Source: Ostreococcus lucimarinus CCE9901
Lineage: Eukaryota; Chlorophyta; Mamiellophyceae; Mamiellales; Bathycoccaceae
NCBI RefSeq assembly: GCF_000092065.1
Contig: NC_009358.1
Span: 558,001 to 622,000, forward strand
Direction: 5' to 3'
DNA: 64,000 nucleotides
This document shows, in pieces, positions 27,082 to 36,500 of this stretch. The notes under the pieces are model-generated. The model was not told the DNA's origin and did no database searches. It worked only from the letters and a program-made list of their open reading frames with translations. The translations under genes and the position numbers were made by a program. The stretch's first letter is position 1, and each line of letters opens with the position of its first letter.

Positions 27082-30000
27082 ATGCGGCGCCGTTTCGACG
27101 ACGAAGCCGCGGGGTGCGCGCGAAGATGCGAACGCGCGCGCGGGCGAACGCGCGGCGCGCGGTGGTCGCGCGGCGCCGCGGTGGCGATGCTCGTCGTCGT
27201 CGCGCGCGTCGTCGTCGCGCAGCGCGTTGAACCGATGAAGGCGCCGACGGTGACGTGGTTGGAACCGCCCAAGGGGCACGTCGCGGGCGGGACGACGCTC
27301 GCGGTGTACGGCGGCGGTTTCCTAAACTCGGCGCGGTTGAAGGTGAGGTTCGCGAGGGGCGAGGAGACGACGGAAGCGTACGCGACGTATCACTCGTCGA
27401 CGATGATCACGGTTGTGACGCCCGCGCGCGTCGGCGCGGGATGGACGCAAGTCACGGTGGCGAACGACGGGGAGACGTGGAGCGGGACGCCGAACGTGTA
27501 CACAAAGGGATCTGGGACGTTTTTGGCGTACGTCTACGACGATTCGTTGGCTGGATTTTACGATGGCGTGCGACAAGGGGAGAATACGAACGCGTATCAC
27601 GAGTTGTGGAGCGCGAGTAACACGACGGGGCCGTACATCGGCGGTACCATCGTGCGCGTCTACGCGCGCAACTTGGATTTGGGCTCGAATACGTTGTCGT
27701 CAAGCGCTACGTACGTAGGCCCGACAGACGGCGCGGGGTCGCCGAATCCGAACTTTCCAGACCCTAATGCGGTGATGAATAGTCCGCCGGTGCATGGGAC
27801 GTTCTATCCGGGCTCGAAGTTGACGTGCAGGATGACGTGCAACATCGATGTAAATCAAGACTCCAGCATCGCTAGCGACGGGTCGGAAACCTTTGTCACG
27901 GCGCAACCAGCAATTTGGCATAGCTACACGTCGGTTGAGTGCGAAACACCACCGATGCCGGTGCCAGTGGGCGATCCGATTCCGTCGACGGCGTGCCACA
28001 TGCACATCTCCAACGATGGGATCAACTACGATTACGCCAACGTTACATTTACGTACGCGGATCCGTTGCCGACAGTGACTAGCATTAGCACGGCGCAGTC
28101 TTCGGTTTGGGGCGCTCGAGGCCCTTTTGATGGAAACACCGAAGTCATCGTCAAGGGAACGAACTTCCTTCCTAGCAAGTATCTCAAATGCAAATTTGGG
28201 GGTATACCGGAGAGCGGTAAAAATTTATGGGAAAGCGACGACGTGTCGCACGTCGTCGGCACGCCCGGCGGACGTGTTCGGTGGGTTTCGAGCACGGAAA
28301 TTCGTTGTATAACCCCGGAGTTCGGTCCTGCGTCACAACAACGTCAATATCCAGCTGGTTCGACGTTAGCGGCCTCCATCGGGTGTTGCGCCGTGCTAGA
28401 TGTCACCTTTGATGCCAACAACGGCATTTCGTCCACCGTCACCATAGTCGACGGCGGGCGAGGCTACGCCACCGCGCCGGTGCTGACAATAATCGGTGGT
28501 GGAGGAGGGGGTGCGACGGCGACAGCGACCATAGACTCGAGCGGAGTCGTCAACGCGGTGACGATCACGAACGCGGGGCACTCTTATAATCAGGGCTCTG
28601 GCGCCACCGCCACGGCGACGCTCGACGCCTCTGGTGGAACGTTGAGCGCGCTTACGCTCACGGCTGCGGGAAGCGGTTACACCGTGCCGCCTGACGTGAC
28701 GTTTTCGTGTAGCGGCGGGGGTGACTCGTGTCTGGGTACGCATATGCAGCACGCTCGTGCTGTGGCAACTCTAGGTCCCGCCGCCAATTGTTTCCCCGAG
28801 TATGGATGCTACGACAAAGTTGTCGTATCGCTGCGACTGACGTTCGTCGGTAATACGTACACTTCCGCGCCTGTGGTTACGATATCACCTCAAAAGCCGT
28901 ACGTCTTGGTGCAGGCGAATGAACTTTTCACATCGGCGAATGATCCCCCGTCGATTGGGGCGTACACCATGCAAGGGAAAGGGGAAACCGAGCTCGATCC
29001 GCAGCTCTCGCACGGCTCGTGGGTGGACGACGGAAGCGGAGGGCGAATTTACAACGTCACCGACGCGCCTTACGACGTTGTCGCGGTCTCGGGTGTACCA
29101 GGAGCGAATCCTGGGCGACGTCTGTACGCGGTCAATCAATATAGTCAGAATAGCCCGGAAGATCGCGGTGATCTTCTCGCACCGCTGGGCCAAGCGGGAA
29201 GCGATGGGTCGATTAAACCGGCGCACCAGGATCTCGTACAAGTGAGCAACAATTACAACAAGTTCGGCGTTCCTGTGATCGGTAACGCGGCTGCAACGCC
29301 CACGCACGTTGGATATCGCGACAACACCGCAGCGGTAAAGGGATATTGGATGTGGAGTCGCAGTACGGGCTCAGCGAGCGATTGCCAAGTTTCCAACAAT
29401 CCGCCGTTGAACTTTTATGATGGCACAACGCTTATGGGACATAACCTCGATAAAGGCACGGGGTGGGTCGTCGCTGGCTCCTCAAACGAGTACTTGGGCA
29501 TTCCTGGAAACTCCGACTTGGGTCATCCGTCGAAATCGTGCTTGTACTTTTTGTACGGCGACATTTACGTATCGCCGTCGGGGAGCGACGCAACCGGACA
29601 AGGCACCGCGGCAAGACCGTACGCCACGATTCAAAAGTGCATCGATTCGGCGTTGACAGACGTGCGTGATTATCACGTGAACGCCGTCGGTGAGTCAAAC
29701 CCGAGCGTGCCCGCGAGGATATCGACGCAAATCACTAAATTCAACGCTGGGCGCTCGCAAAAGCGCGATGGAGGCGGCGGCTACGCGTACACTGTGAATC
29801 GCGATCGTTGCATCCTGAAAGACGGCACGTACTTCGGCCCGGGCAATCGACAACTTCGTGCCAACGGTCGCGTCATCCAGCTATGGGCAGAAAACGAGGA
29901 GCGAGCCGTCATCGACTGCGAAGGCTTCCCCGTGGGCAAGCAAGTCTACGCCAAGCGCGAGCCGACGCGCGTGAGCGCGCCGGGTTCGATCGCCACCCAG

Positions 30001-30084
30001 GGCGTCGTGCTCAAGCGATGCGGATTCAAGATGCCTTACGCCGCGGCGGATAAATTATTTTACCCCGGTCGTCCGACGACGTGA
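27082..30084 (+). CDS. Secreted TIG/IPT mosaic protein with glycine-rich repeats and a DUF1565-like end
   Basis: A 1000-residue predicted extracellular or cell-surface protein. A hydrophobic signal-like helix (VAMLVVVARVVVAQ) is at residues ~35-48. IPT/TIG immunoglobulin-like folds follow at ~52-135 (VTWLEPPKGHVAGGTTLAVY), ~190-320 and ~329-410 (NTEVIVKGTNFLPSKYLKCK). Residues ~433-546 hold GxGYxxAP-type glycine/threonine-rich beta repeats (GGGGGGATATATIDSSG, TITNAGHSYNQGSGATATAT) common in marine phage and virus structural proteins. Residues ~826-870 (IYVSPSGSDATGQGTAARPY) look like DUF1565, the start of a right-handed beta helix, but the chain stops soon after. So the helix is truncated or the gene has an unseen 3' exon. 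The start at 27082 is the first ATG before the signal helix. Confidence 0.78.
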   Translation: MRRRFDDEAAGCARRCERARGRTRGARWSRGAAVAMLVVVARVVVAQRVEPMKAPTVTWLEPPKGHVAGGTTLAVYGGGFLNSARLKVRFARGEETTEAYATYHSSTMITVVTPARVGAGWTQVTVANDGETWSGTPNVYTKGSGTFLAYVYDDSLAGFYDGVRQGENTNAYHELWSASNTTGPYIGGTIVRVYARNLDLGSNTLSSSATYVGPTDGAGSPNPNFPDPNAVMNSPPVHGTFYPGSKLTCRMTCNIDVNQDSSIASDGSETFVTAQPAIWHSYTSVECETPPMPVPVGDPIPSTACHMHISNDGINYDYANVTFTYADPLPTVTSISTAQSSVWGARGPFDGNTEVIVKGTNFLPSKYLKCKFGGIPESGKNLWESDDVSHVVGTPGGRVRWVSSTEIRCITPEFGPASQQRQYPAGSTLAASIGCCAVLDVTFDANNGISSTVTIVDGGRGYATAPVLTIIGGGGGGATATATIDSSGVVNAVTITNAGHSYNQGSGATATATLDASGGTLSALTLTAAGSGYTVPPDVTFSCSGGGDSCLGTHMQHARAVATLGPAANCFPEYGCYDKVVVSLRLTFVGNTYTSAPVVTISPQKPYVLVQANELFTSANDPPSIGAYTMQGKGETELDPQLSHGSWVDDGSGGRIYNVTDAPYDVVAVSGVPGANPGRRLYAVNQYSQNSPEDRGDLLAPLGQAGSDGSIKPAHQDLVQVSNNYNKFGVPVIGNAAATPTHVGYRDNTAAVKGYWMWSRSTGSASDCQVSNNPPLNFYDGTTLMGHNLDKGTGWVVAGSSNEYLGIPGNSDLGHPSKSCLYFLYGDIYVSPSGSDATGQGTAARPYATIQKCIDSALTDVRDYHVNAVGESNPSVPARISTQITKFNAGRSQKRDGGGGYAYTVNRDRCILKDGTYFGPGNRQLRANGRVIQLWAENEERAVIDCEGFPVGKQVYAKREPTRVSAPGSIATQGVVLKRCGFKMPYAAADKLFYPGRPTT

Positions 30085-30198
30085 TCAAACGCGCGCGCAA
30101 CGCGATAAAACAATCATTTGAATTTGATATTACACCCGCCGTGTCAGTCAGCCGCCGCGCGAGGCGCCCTCGCTCGGCGCCGTCCTCGACGACCGCCT

Positions 30199-30429
30199 TC
30201 AACTCCCCATCGGCCCTTTCCCCCCCTTGCTCTGCTCAAACACGCTCTTCGACAAGTCCTGCGCCGCCTGTTGCGCCCGTCGCGCCATCTCCGCCGCGTC
30301 CGTCGCCGCCGCCTCCTTCATCAGCGCGTCCGACTTCACCGCGAAGCGCTGAAACGTCCTCGAGTTCGCCAGCGCGTTCACCATGAGTTCGTTGAACACG
30401 TACGAGAACAATCTATTGACGAAACTCAT
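30199..30429 (-). CDS. Short conserved plant-lineage hypothetical protein
   Basis: A 76-residue protein, MSFVNRLFSYVFNELMVNAL at the start, with the segment LANSRTFQRFAVKSDALM followed by an Ala-rich helix (MARRAQQAAQDLSKSVFEQS) and a Gly/Lys end. The frame has ordinary codon content and no low-complexity bulk, so I think it is a real short gene. Function is unknown. It converges on the TIG-mosaic gene and diverges from the gene at 30620 across ~190 bp. Confidence 0.6.
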   Translation of the reverse strand: MSFVNRLFSYVFNELMVNALANSRTFQRFAVKSDALMKEAAATDAAEMARRAQQAAQDLSKSVFEQSKGGKGPMGS

Positions 30430-30619
30430 CGCGTCCGCGCGTCGCGCGCGTCGTCGAGCGTGCGCGTGCGCGAGTCACGCGTCGGCGCGCGCCGTCGAAT
30501 GACGTCGAAGGTTCGTCGGGTCGGGTCGATCGCACACTCGCGCGCGCGACGACGCGCACAGAAGGACGCGCGACGCGCGCGACGCACGGTAGTCGAGCGC
30601 ACTCGAGCGCGCGCGCGTC

Positions 30620-31228
30620 ATGATGCGCGGTGGACCGTTTAAACTCCAGAACGCCGACCCCGAGGCGGCGGCGACGGAGAAAATGAAGAAGGAAGCCATC
30701 GCGCGCGTGAAATCGTGGGTCGAGGCGCGCCTGCCGAGTGAACACCTGACGAATCGCGATGCGGTGGTGGACGTGAGCGAGGTGCAGTGCGGGGACCCGA
30801 ATTGCGCGCCGATCGACGCGGTGGTGAGGATCATTTACAGGGAGTCGTGCGGGACGATCTTCGGAATTCCGTGCGAAGTGCAAGACGTGGAGGAGGAAGA
30901 CATCGAATCGCAGATGCCGCCGCCGGGAGTGATCGAGGATTGGTATCTGGGGAAGCCGACGCCGTGGCCGCCGGAACCGGAACCGCAGGAGCCGGGACCG
31001 GTGCCGACGGACGCGTTGCGGTTCGCGGTGGGCGACCGCGTACGGTGCCGCATCGGACCGGGCGAAGATGGATGGGCCGCGGGGACGGTCGTCGCGCATT
31101 GGTATCGCGGAAGCACGTGGCCGACGGGACAGTACGCACCGTATCAAGTGCAGCTCGATCGTAAGGATATGGGCAGTGGTTTGATTTTCGCGCCGTACGA
31201 CAACGATCAGTGCGTGATGAAGGAATAA
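30620..31228 (+). CDS. Two-domain protein with algal/protist-type sensor-like C-terminal domain
   Basis: A 202-residue protein. Residues ~10-95 form a small mixed domain (EAIARVKSWVEARLPSEHLT, VVDVSEVQCGDPNCAPIDAV, RIIYRESCGTIFGIPCEV) with paired cysteines. After a Pro/Glu linker, residues ~138-200 read ALRFAVGDRVRCRIGPGEDG, WAAGTVVAHWYRG, YAPYQVQLDR and FAPYDNDQCVMKE. I recognise this second motif as one found repeatedly in algae and oomycetes, often beside ankyrin or MYND domains, but its biochemical role is not known to me. The gene is complete and intronless. Confidence 0.75.
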   Translation: MMRGGPFKLQNADPEAAATEKMKKEAIARVKSWVEARLPSEHLTNRDAVVDVSEVQCGDPNCAPIDAVVRIIYRESCGTIFGIPCEVQDVEEEDIESQMPPPGVIEDWYLGKPTPWPPEPEPQEPGPVPTDALRFAVGDRVRCRIGPGEDGWAAGTVVAHWYRGSTWPTGQYAPYQVQLDRKDMGSGLIFAPYDNDQCVMKE

Positions 31229-31457
31229 GCACATCGACGGCGCCGCCTTCTCGATCGGCCATCGCCGAGGGTCTCGCGAACGAATAGCACGAGTATCACA
31301 ATCGAACCCTCGATAACACCAGTCAGAAGAAGCGAACGACCGAACGTATTGCCCCGCTAGTTTTAATCACACATCCGACTTTAACCAAGCGACGCGTCTT
31401 GTCAAGTCGAGCGCGCGAGAAAGCGCCCGCCGCAATGCGCGCCTCGACCCACGTCGC

Positions 31458-31841
31458 ATGCTCACCAGCCTACATTGCATCGTCGATGCGGGTCGTTCAC
31501 ATCGCATCGCGCGCGCGCGCGACCGCGACTGCGTCGACCGCGGCGTTGCCACGCGCGTGAAATCGTTCCGAGGCGTTGCGAGACGAATCGTTTCGTCTGG
31601 CGAGCGCTTTTACGCGACCGAACGTTCCTTCAAGCGACCGCAACCGAGCCGTTTTGTGCTCCATCCCACGTCGGCGATCGTGTATGATCGTAAACTCGCG
31701 AAGAACGCGCGACTGACGCCGTGCGAGAAACGTCTCGACGACGTCAATGCCGCCGCGAATCTACTCCTCGCGGTATCGTGGTACAACGCGTCGCGATCGT
31801 ATGCGGAGTGGCGAGCGAGTGAGGCGGGCAAGACAAACTGA
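31458..31841 (+). CDS. Possible small hypothetical protein
   Basis: A 127-residue open frame in an otherwise empty 794-bp stretch between 31229 and 32022. The N-terminal half is Arg/Asp-rich and could be targeting sequence. The C-terminal half (SRFVLHPTSAIVYDRKLAKN, EKRLDDVNAAANLLLAVSWY) looks like ordinary protein. Nothing is recognised. It may be spurious; the gaps 31229-31457 and 31842-32022 show no RNA gene or repeat that I can identify. Confidence 0.3.
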   Translation: MLTSLHCIVDAGRSHRIARARDRDCVDRGVATRVKSFRGVARRIVSSGERFYATERSFKRPQPSRFVLHPTSAIVYDRKLAKNARLTPCEKRLDDVNAAANLLLAVSWYNASRSYAEWRASEAGKTN

Positions 31842-32022
31842 GTGCGACGTCGAGCGAATTGAGTGCGACGTCCATCGTTTTAGCGCACGCGCTTCGCCAT
31901 CGCCGAATCCAGACGAACGAAGTAGGGCGCCGCGCTAGCGAAATGTTGTGCCGAGAATACCAACAGACACTGCACGACGCACGACGCACAACGCACAACG
32001 CACGACATAACGCGACGCACCG

Positions 32023-33318
32023 ATGCTCGCCCGACCAATCGTCGTCACGGCGTCGCGAACACAAGCTAATACGCACGCTCATTCGCTGCGTGCTCGCGTT
32101 GCATTCCCGCGAAACTCGCGCGTCGTCAAGTTGAGAAAGCCTCCCCGCGGCGCCGCGCACGTCTGCACGAGTCCGGCGCGGCCGAGAGTGATGGTTGTCC
32201 ATGCGGATCCAGACGACGTGCGAACGACAGAACCCGAGGCAGAGGTCGAAGACGCCACGGACACTTCCGTCGAAGACGCGACGAAAGAAGTCGAAGCTGA
32301 GGTCGTCGAACCTCACCGAGTGATGACACCCGAGGCCATCGAGACGAAGAAGGCAGACGTGGACTCGGACGACGAAGCGCTGGCGGAAATGACGCGCGTG
32401 TTGCAAACTTCTTTGAGTCCGCGCGCCGCGGCGCTCATCGCGAAGGGCTTTGTTGATCTAGGAGTGGAGTCACCGAGAGATTTGCGCCGCGCTGTGGCGA
32501 AACGATCGAGCGCGATGATTGGCATCGAAGCGCTCGCAACGATCTTCAACGGATTGATGTGTTTCAGTTTGTTCTCGCTCGCAGCCGCGGCTCAGTTCTC
32601 CGACTTCTTCATACCGAGCTTCTGGAATTACGTCGTGACGTTGTTAGGCATGGTTGGTGCCGCAATCTTCGCAGTCGAGGCGGGCGCGCATCTCTTCATC
32701 ACCGCCGTCTACGTGTACAGCACGATTCGATTCGAGACGACTGATTTGAGAAAGTTCGTGCAATCCATGCAACGGATCGGCGATAACGATCACATCATCG
32801 GTGTCGTACCGCAATCGTCAACCATCAAGCGCGCGTCCACGCTCGTTCACGTCGTGAACGTGTTGAATAACCTTCGCGACGCGTTGCATTCCGAAGCCGA
32901 AATCATCACGCCGACGCACAAGAGCACTTTGCACAACTTGGCGGCGTACTTCGAGTACTCCAACGCTCAAGCGAAGCAAGGTTTCAAACCAGAGGACTAT
33001 GGGCTTGACTCGAAACAGTGCATGGCAATTGCCTCTCTGTTTTCTGAATGGGACACTGACGGAAGCGGAACGCTGCGCAGCGAGGAGCTCTCAAAGCTCC
33101 TTCGCTCGCTCGGCGACGACACGATCAATGACATGGACGTCAACATGGCCATGCGCATCCTCGACAAGAACGAGACCGGTGAGATCGACTTCGGTGAATT
33201 CGTCAAGTGGTACAAGGACGGCGTCAAGCTTCCCGATACGATGACTGCGAGCAAATCGGGCGCCGACGACCTCGAAGACATCGACCCCAACACGCGCATC
33301 GACGAAATCACCGGCTGA
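32023..33318 (+). CDS. Plastid membrane protein with two EF-hands
   Basis: A 431-residue protein. A basic leader (~55 residues) suggests plastid import, and an acidic Glu/Asp/Val segment follows. Two hydrophobic helices are at about 165-225 (FNGLMCFSLFSLAAAAQFSD; FWNYVVTLLGMVGAAIFAVE), so the protein is probably membrane-anchored. The C-terminal part has two canonical Ca-binding loops, DTDGSGTLRSEE (~345) and DKNETGEIDFGE (~383), each with acidic residues at positions 1, 3, 5 and 12. The likely role is calcium sensing at a plastid membrane, inferred from these features. The start at 32023 gives the leader. No intron. Confidence 0.85.
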   Translation: MLARPIVVTASRTQANTHAHSLRARVAFPRNSRVVKLRKPPRGAAHVCTSPARPRVMVVHADPDDVRTTEPEAEVEDATDTSVEDATKEVEAEVVEPHRVMTPEAIETKKADVDSDDEALAEMTRVLQTSLSPRAAALIAKGFVDLGVESPRDLRRAVAKRSSAMIGIEALATIFNGLMCFSLFSLAAAAQFSDFFIPSFWNYVVTLLGMVGAAIFAVEAGAHLFITAVYVYSTIRFETTDLRKFVQSMQRIGDNDHIIGVVPQSSTIKRASTLVHVVNVLNNLRDALHSEAEIITPTHKSTLHNLAAYFEYSNAQAKQGFKPEDYGLDSKQCMAIASLFSEWDTDGSGTLRSEELSKLLRSLGDDTINDMDVNMAMRILDKNETGEIDFGEFVKWYKDGVKLPDTMTASKSGADDLEDIDPNTRIDEITG

Positions 33319-33587
33319 TTTGGACGCGAGCCGGCGACTTCGATTTCACCTTCTCTACCCACCTTTATCACGTTTACCGACACAGCGACGATTTTCAATA
33401 CTCTACGACCAACGACCTTTCCATCCGCCAACTGTCGCCTCGGCGTCTTCACAGAGATGGCCTCACACGGACGCTCGCTTCACCTCGCGCGGTCGCGCCG
33501 ACGTCGCACGACTTGAGCGACGTCGAGTAGTGTGTACTCGCGGACGAGCGCGCGTCCGTCGCTCCGCCGCGGCCGCGCGCGCGCGCG

Positions 33588-36500
33588 ATGAACTTTATTC
33601 GCCGTTTCGCCAACTCGAGTAATCCGACGCTCGACGCGCGCGACGCGACGCCACCATCGACGTCCGCGCCCGATGCGGCGGGCGCCCGCGTCGAGCTTCG
33701 ATCCGCCGAGACGATCGACGTCCCGCGCGTGATGAATTCGATGTTTGACGAGGGCAGGGACGGGGATTTGGTGTTTTCGTGGCAGTTGATGTCGGGCACC
33801 GCGAATGCGGGCGAAAGCAGCAGACGCGAAGCGACGAACGCGTTCTTCGACGCGTTTTCGGAGACGTACGCGCGGTGGGAACCGGCAAGGGCTAGGGGTG
33901 CAGATGAAGGGGACGATTCAGACGTCGGGTGCGCGGTCGCGCATCCTCGCGCGGTGACGCTCGCGGCGGTGGAGGACGCCGCGGGTCTGGGGGAACGGTT
34001 GGAGCGTGCGCTCACGGGCACTGTCGACGTCGGTGGAATCGAGCAGAGGATGGCGAGCATTGGTGTAGAAACCTTTCGAGCTCTGGAGATTATGTCGAGG
34101 TCGGCGCACAACAGAGTGTTCATGGAGCAGTGCGGGGCGAGTCGCGCGTTGGCAAACGCGTGCAAAACGTGCGCGCAGCGAATGTTGACGTTCAGCGCGG
34201 GGGCGGCGTCGGCTTCAAAAGAAAATTCAATCGAGGCTGGAGCGCTGTTGGAAGCGTTGCAGCACGTCGTGGAGCACGCGGTGAATGTGATTGATTCTTT
34301 CTTGGGCGACGCTTGGGCACTTCGTTCGTTCAACGAAAACGGCGCTTTGTTGGCTTTAATTGAAGTATTACGTGCGGAAAAAGTGGTCGTTGGTCGTGTC
34401 CACGGTGACGTCCGTAAGATGGCAATTTCAATAGAGCGAATGGCCATGCGCGCGATCGGGCGCGTCATGCACGGCGATGCCGCCGTACAAAAGAGCATAG
34501 CAGGAGCAGGAGGCTTGGATATTTTTTTTGAAGGCGTGTACCCAATCGAGGCTGACGTCAGCGTCGATATCGCGGGGTTCGAGACGTCGCTCATGAATCT
34601 CGAAATATCGCACACGCTACTTGCTGGTAATAAGTCCAACGTTGAGCGCGCTCAAGGCATTGGTTTGTTTACGCGAGTGGCCCGTCTGATGCGCGCGGCG
34701 AATGATTTGAGCGAAACACTCGTCTCAGATGAGGCGAGCACGTCAACGACGGAAGGCGAAGTCGCTGGTGTTCCATGGAGCGCGCAGCTCTTAGACGACT
34801 CCCTACGTTGTCATGAAGTCATCATCACGGACGGATATCCTAGTGAGGTGATTAAGAGACTGTTGAAATTCGTCCATCAAGACACCAGCGCCGCTGGCGG
34901 TTGGGCAAGTAAAGGAGCGAGGGAAATGATCTTAAAATGTCTCTTCGATTCGATTATTGAAGCGTGCTCGAGTTCAAAAGAGTCATTCAAGAGCGATTCA
35001 GAGTGTGTGAGATTTAGAGCACACGTGTTACGCTTTTTTAGTGACGCCATCGATATAGATCCCGCGGTCTTGCGCGTGATGCGTCAAGCACGCGCGTGGG
35101 ACATGTTGTTAGACGCCGATACGTACGGCGCAATTCCTTCAGTGGATCACAAAAATGAATATGAATCGGTGTCAGAGAGCACGACGTCGATCTTACGGCG
35201 TCGTGTACAAATTCAAACCGCGGCGTTACTTCTCAAAGCTTGTCAAATTGCCGCCGAATTGTCTGATTGTGTGGACGAATGCAACGTTCTGATCGGCACC
35301 ATCACGACGAGAGCAATACAGCCGTCGGTTGCGATTCGGCTTTGTCGCGTTCTAGAGCTTCTGCTAATCGATTCGTCGCACAGTGTGTGTAAAGCGTTAT
35401 CCGAGGTGGAAGCTCCAGGTCGACTTGCGGGGGCGTTGAACGCGCAATTGAAATGCTGGGGGTGTGACCAGGTAGCGTTCATCGGTGAAGTAGGAGCGAC
35501 AGCGAACTCCGCTGCTTTTGGTTCTACACTAAGCGCACTGAGGGCGTGTCTGAATGGTCCGGACGTGCTCGCGGCGTCGGCACTCAACAACGATGGTGTT
35601 TCTGACTTGATTTTCAACGAGCTTTTGTGGACAAACACGACTCGCGATTTAGCCATATCGGCCGTCGTATCTTTGGTGGGGTTGCGTCTGCACGCTCCAT
35701 CACCTCACGCCAGCGGCGCGCATCGTGAAGCATGGTCAAGCGTGGCGCGCCGATTCATCCAGGCCCTTCCCCGTGCACGAGGTACCGATATCACGTTGTT
35801 ATCGGCGATGCTTTCTGGGTTGCGTCAAATGTTGAACAATCCAAACGGCTCCGGAGACAGTCTGCGAGAATGGATATCGTCTGAAGACGGCGCAGAGTTT
35901 GTACAAATCGTTGCGCTTTGCGATGGTGACGCTGGTGAAGAGGTTGGGTTGGATGTCATAGCGACGTTACAGGCAGTGATCTCTAACTCGCATTCGTCAG
36001 CCTCAACGTTTGAGCGCTCAGTTGGATACGACACATTGATTGACGCCATACAGTGCGCTCGCGGCGCGGGTCCAGTATCCAAACCTCTGTTCGACGCCCT
36101 CATGAGCTTTGTTATTGATGACGACTATGGCACAGGGGGCGAGTCCAGCGGCATCGCTTTGCGGAACGCTAAGGCGCTACAAATGCTGCTCACTCTGATA
36201 GGAAACCTCGGCGCGTCTGACGAGTTAAAGGATGAGCTTCTCAAGGCTTTTAAGCAGATGTTGTCAGCGTCTGTGACGTCAAAAGCCACCGCAGATGCGG
36301 CTGGTGTTTTAGACTTCTGTCTTCAATGGTACGTGGATGCGAATCGCCGGCAAGCAGTACTCGAAGTCATCGCGCTTTGCAGCTCGTTTTCAATGTCCAC
36401 CAAGCACGTGCGTCAAATATTCCGTCTGTTGCAGGGCGACTCCATTTCAGCGGACGATCAATTGCAGCTGCTCCGGGTCCTACAGCACTCCGCAAAGCGA

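Noticed and set aside
31286-31330. Possible tRNA T-arm (CGAACCCTCG-like) on the minus strand
   Set aside because: No matching acceptor, D or anticodon stems could be folded around it.
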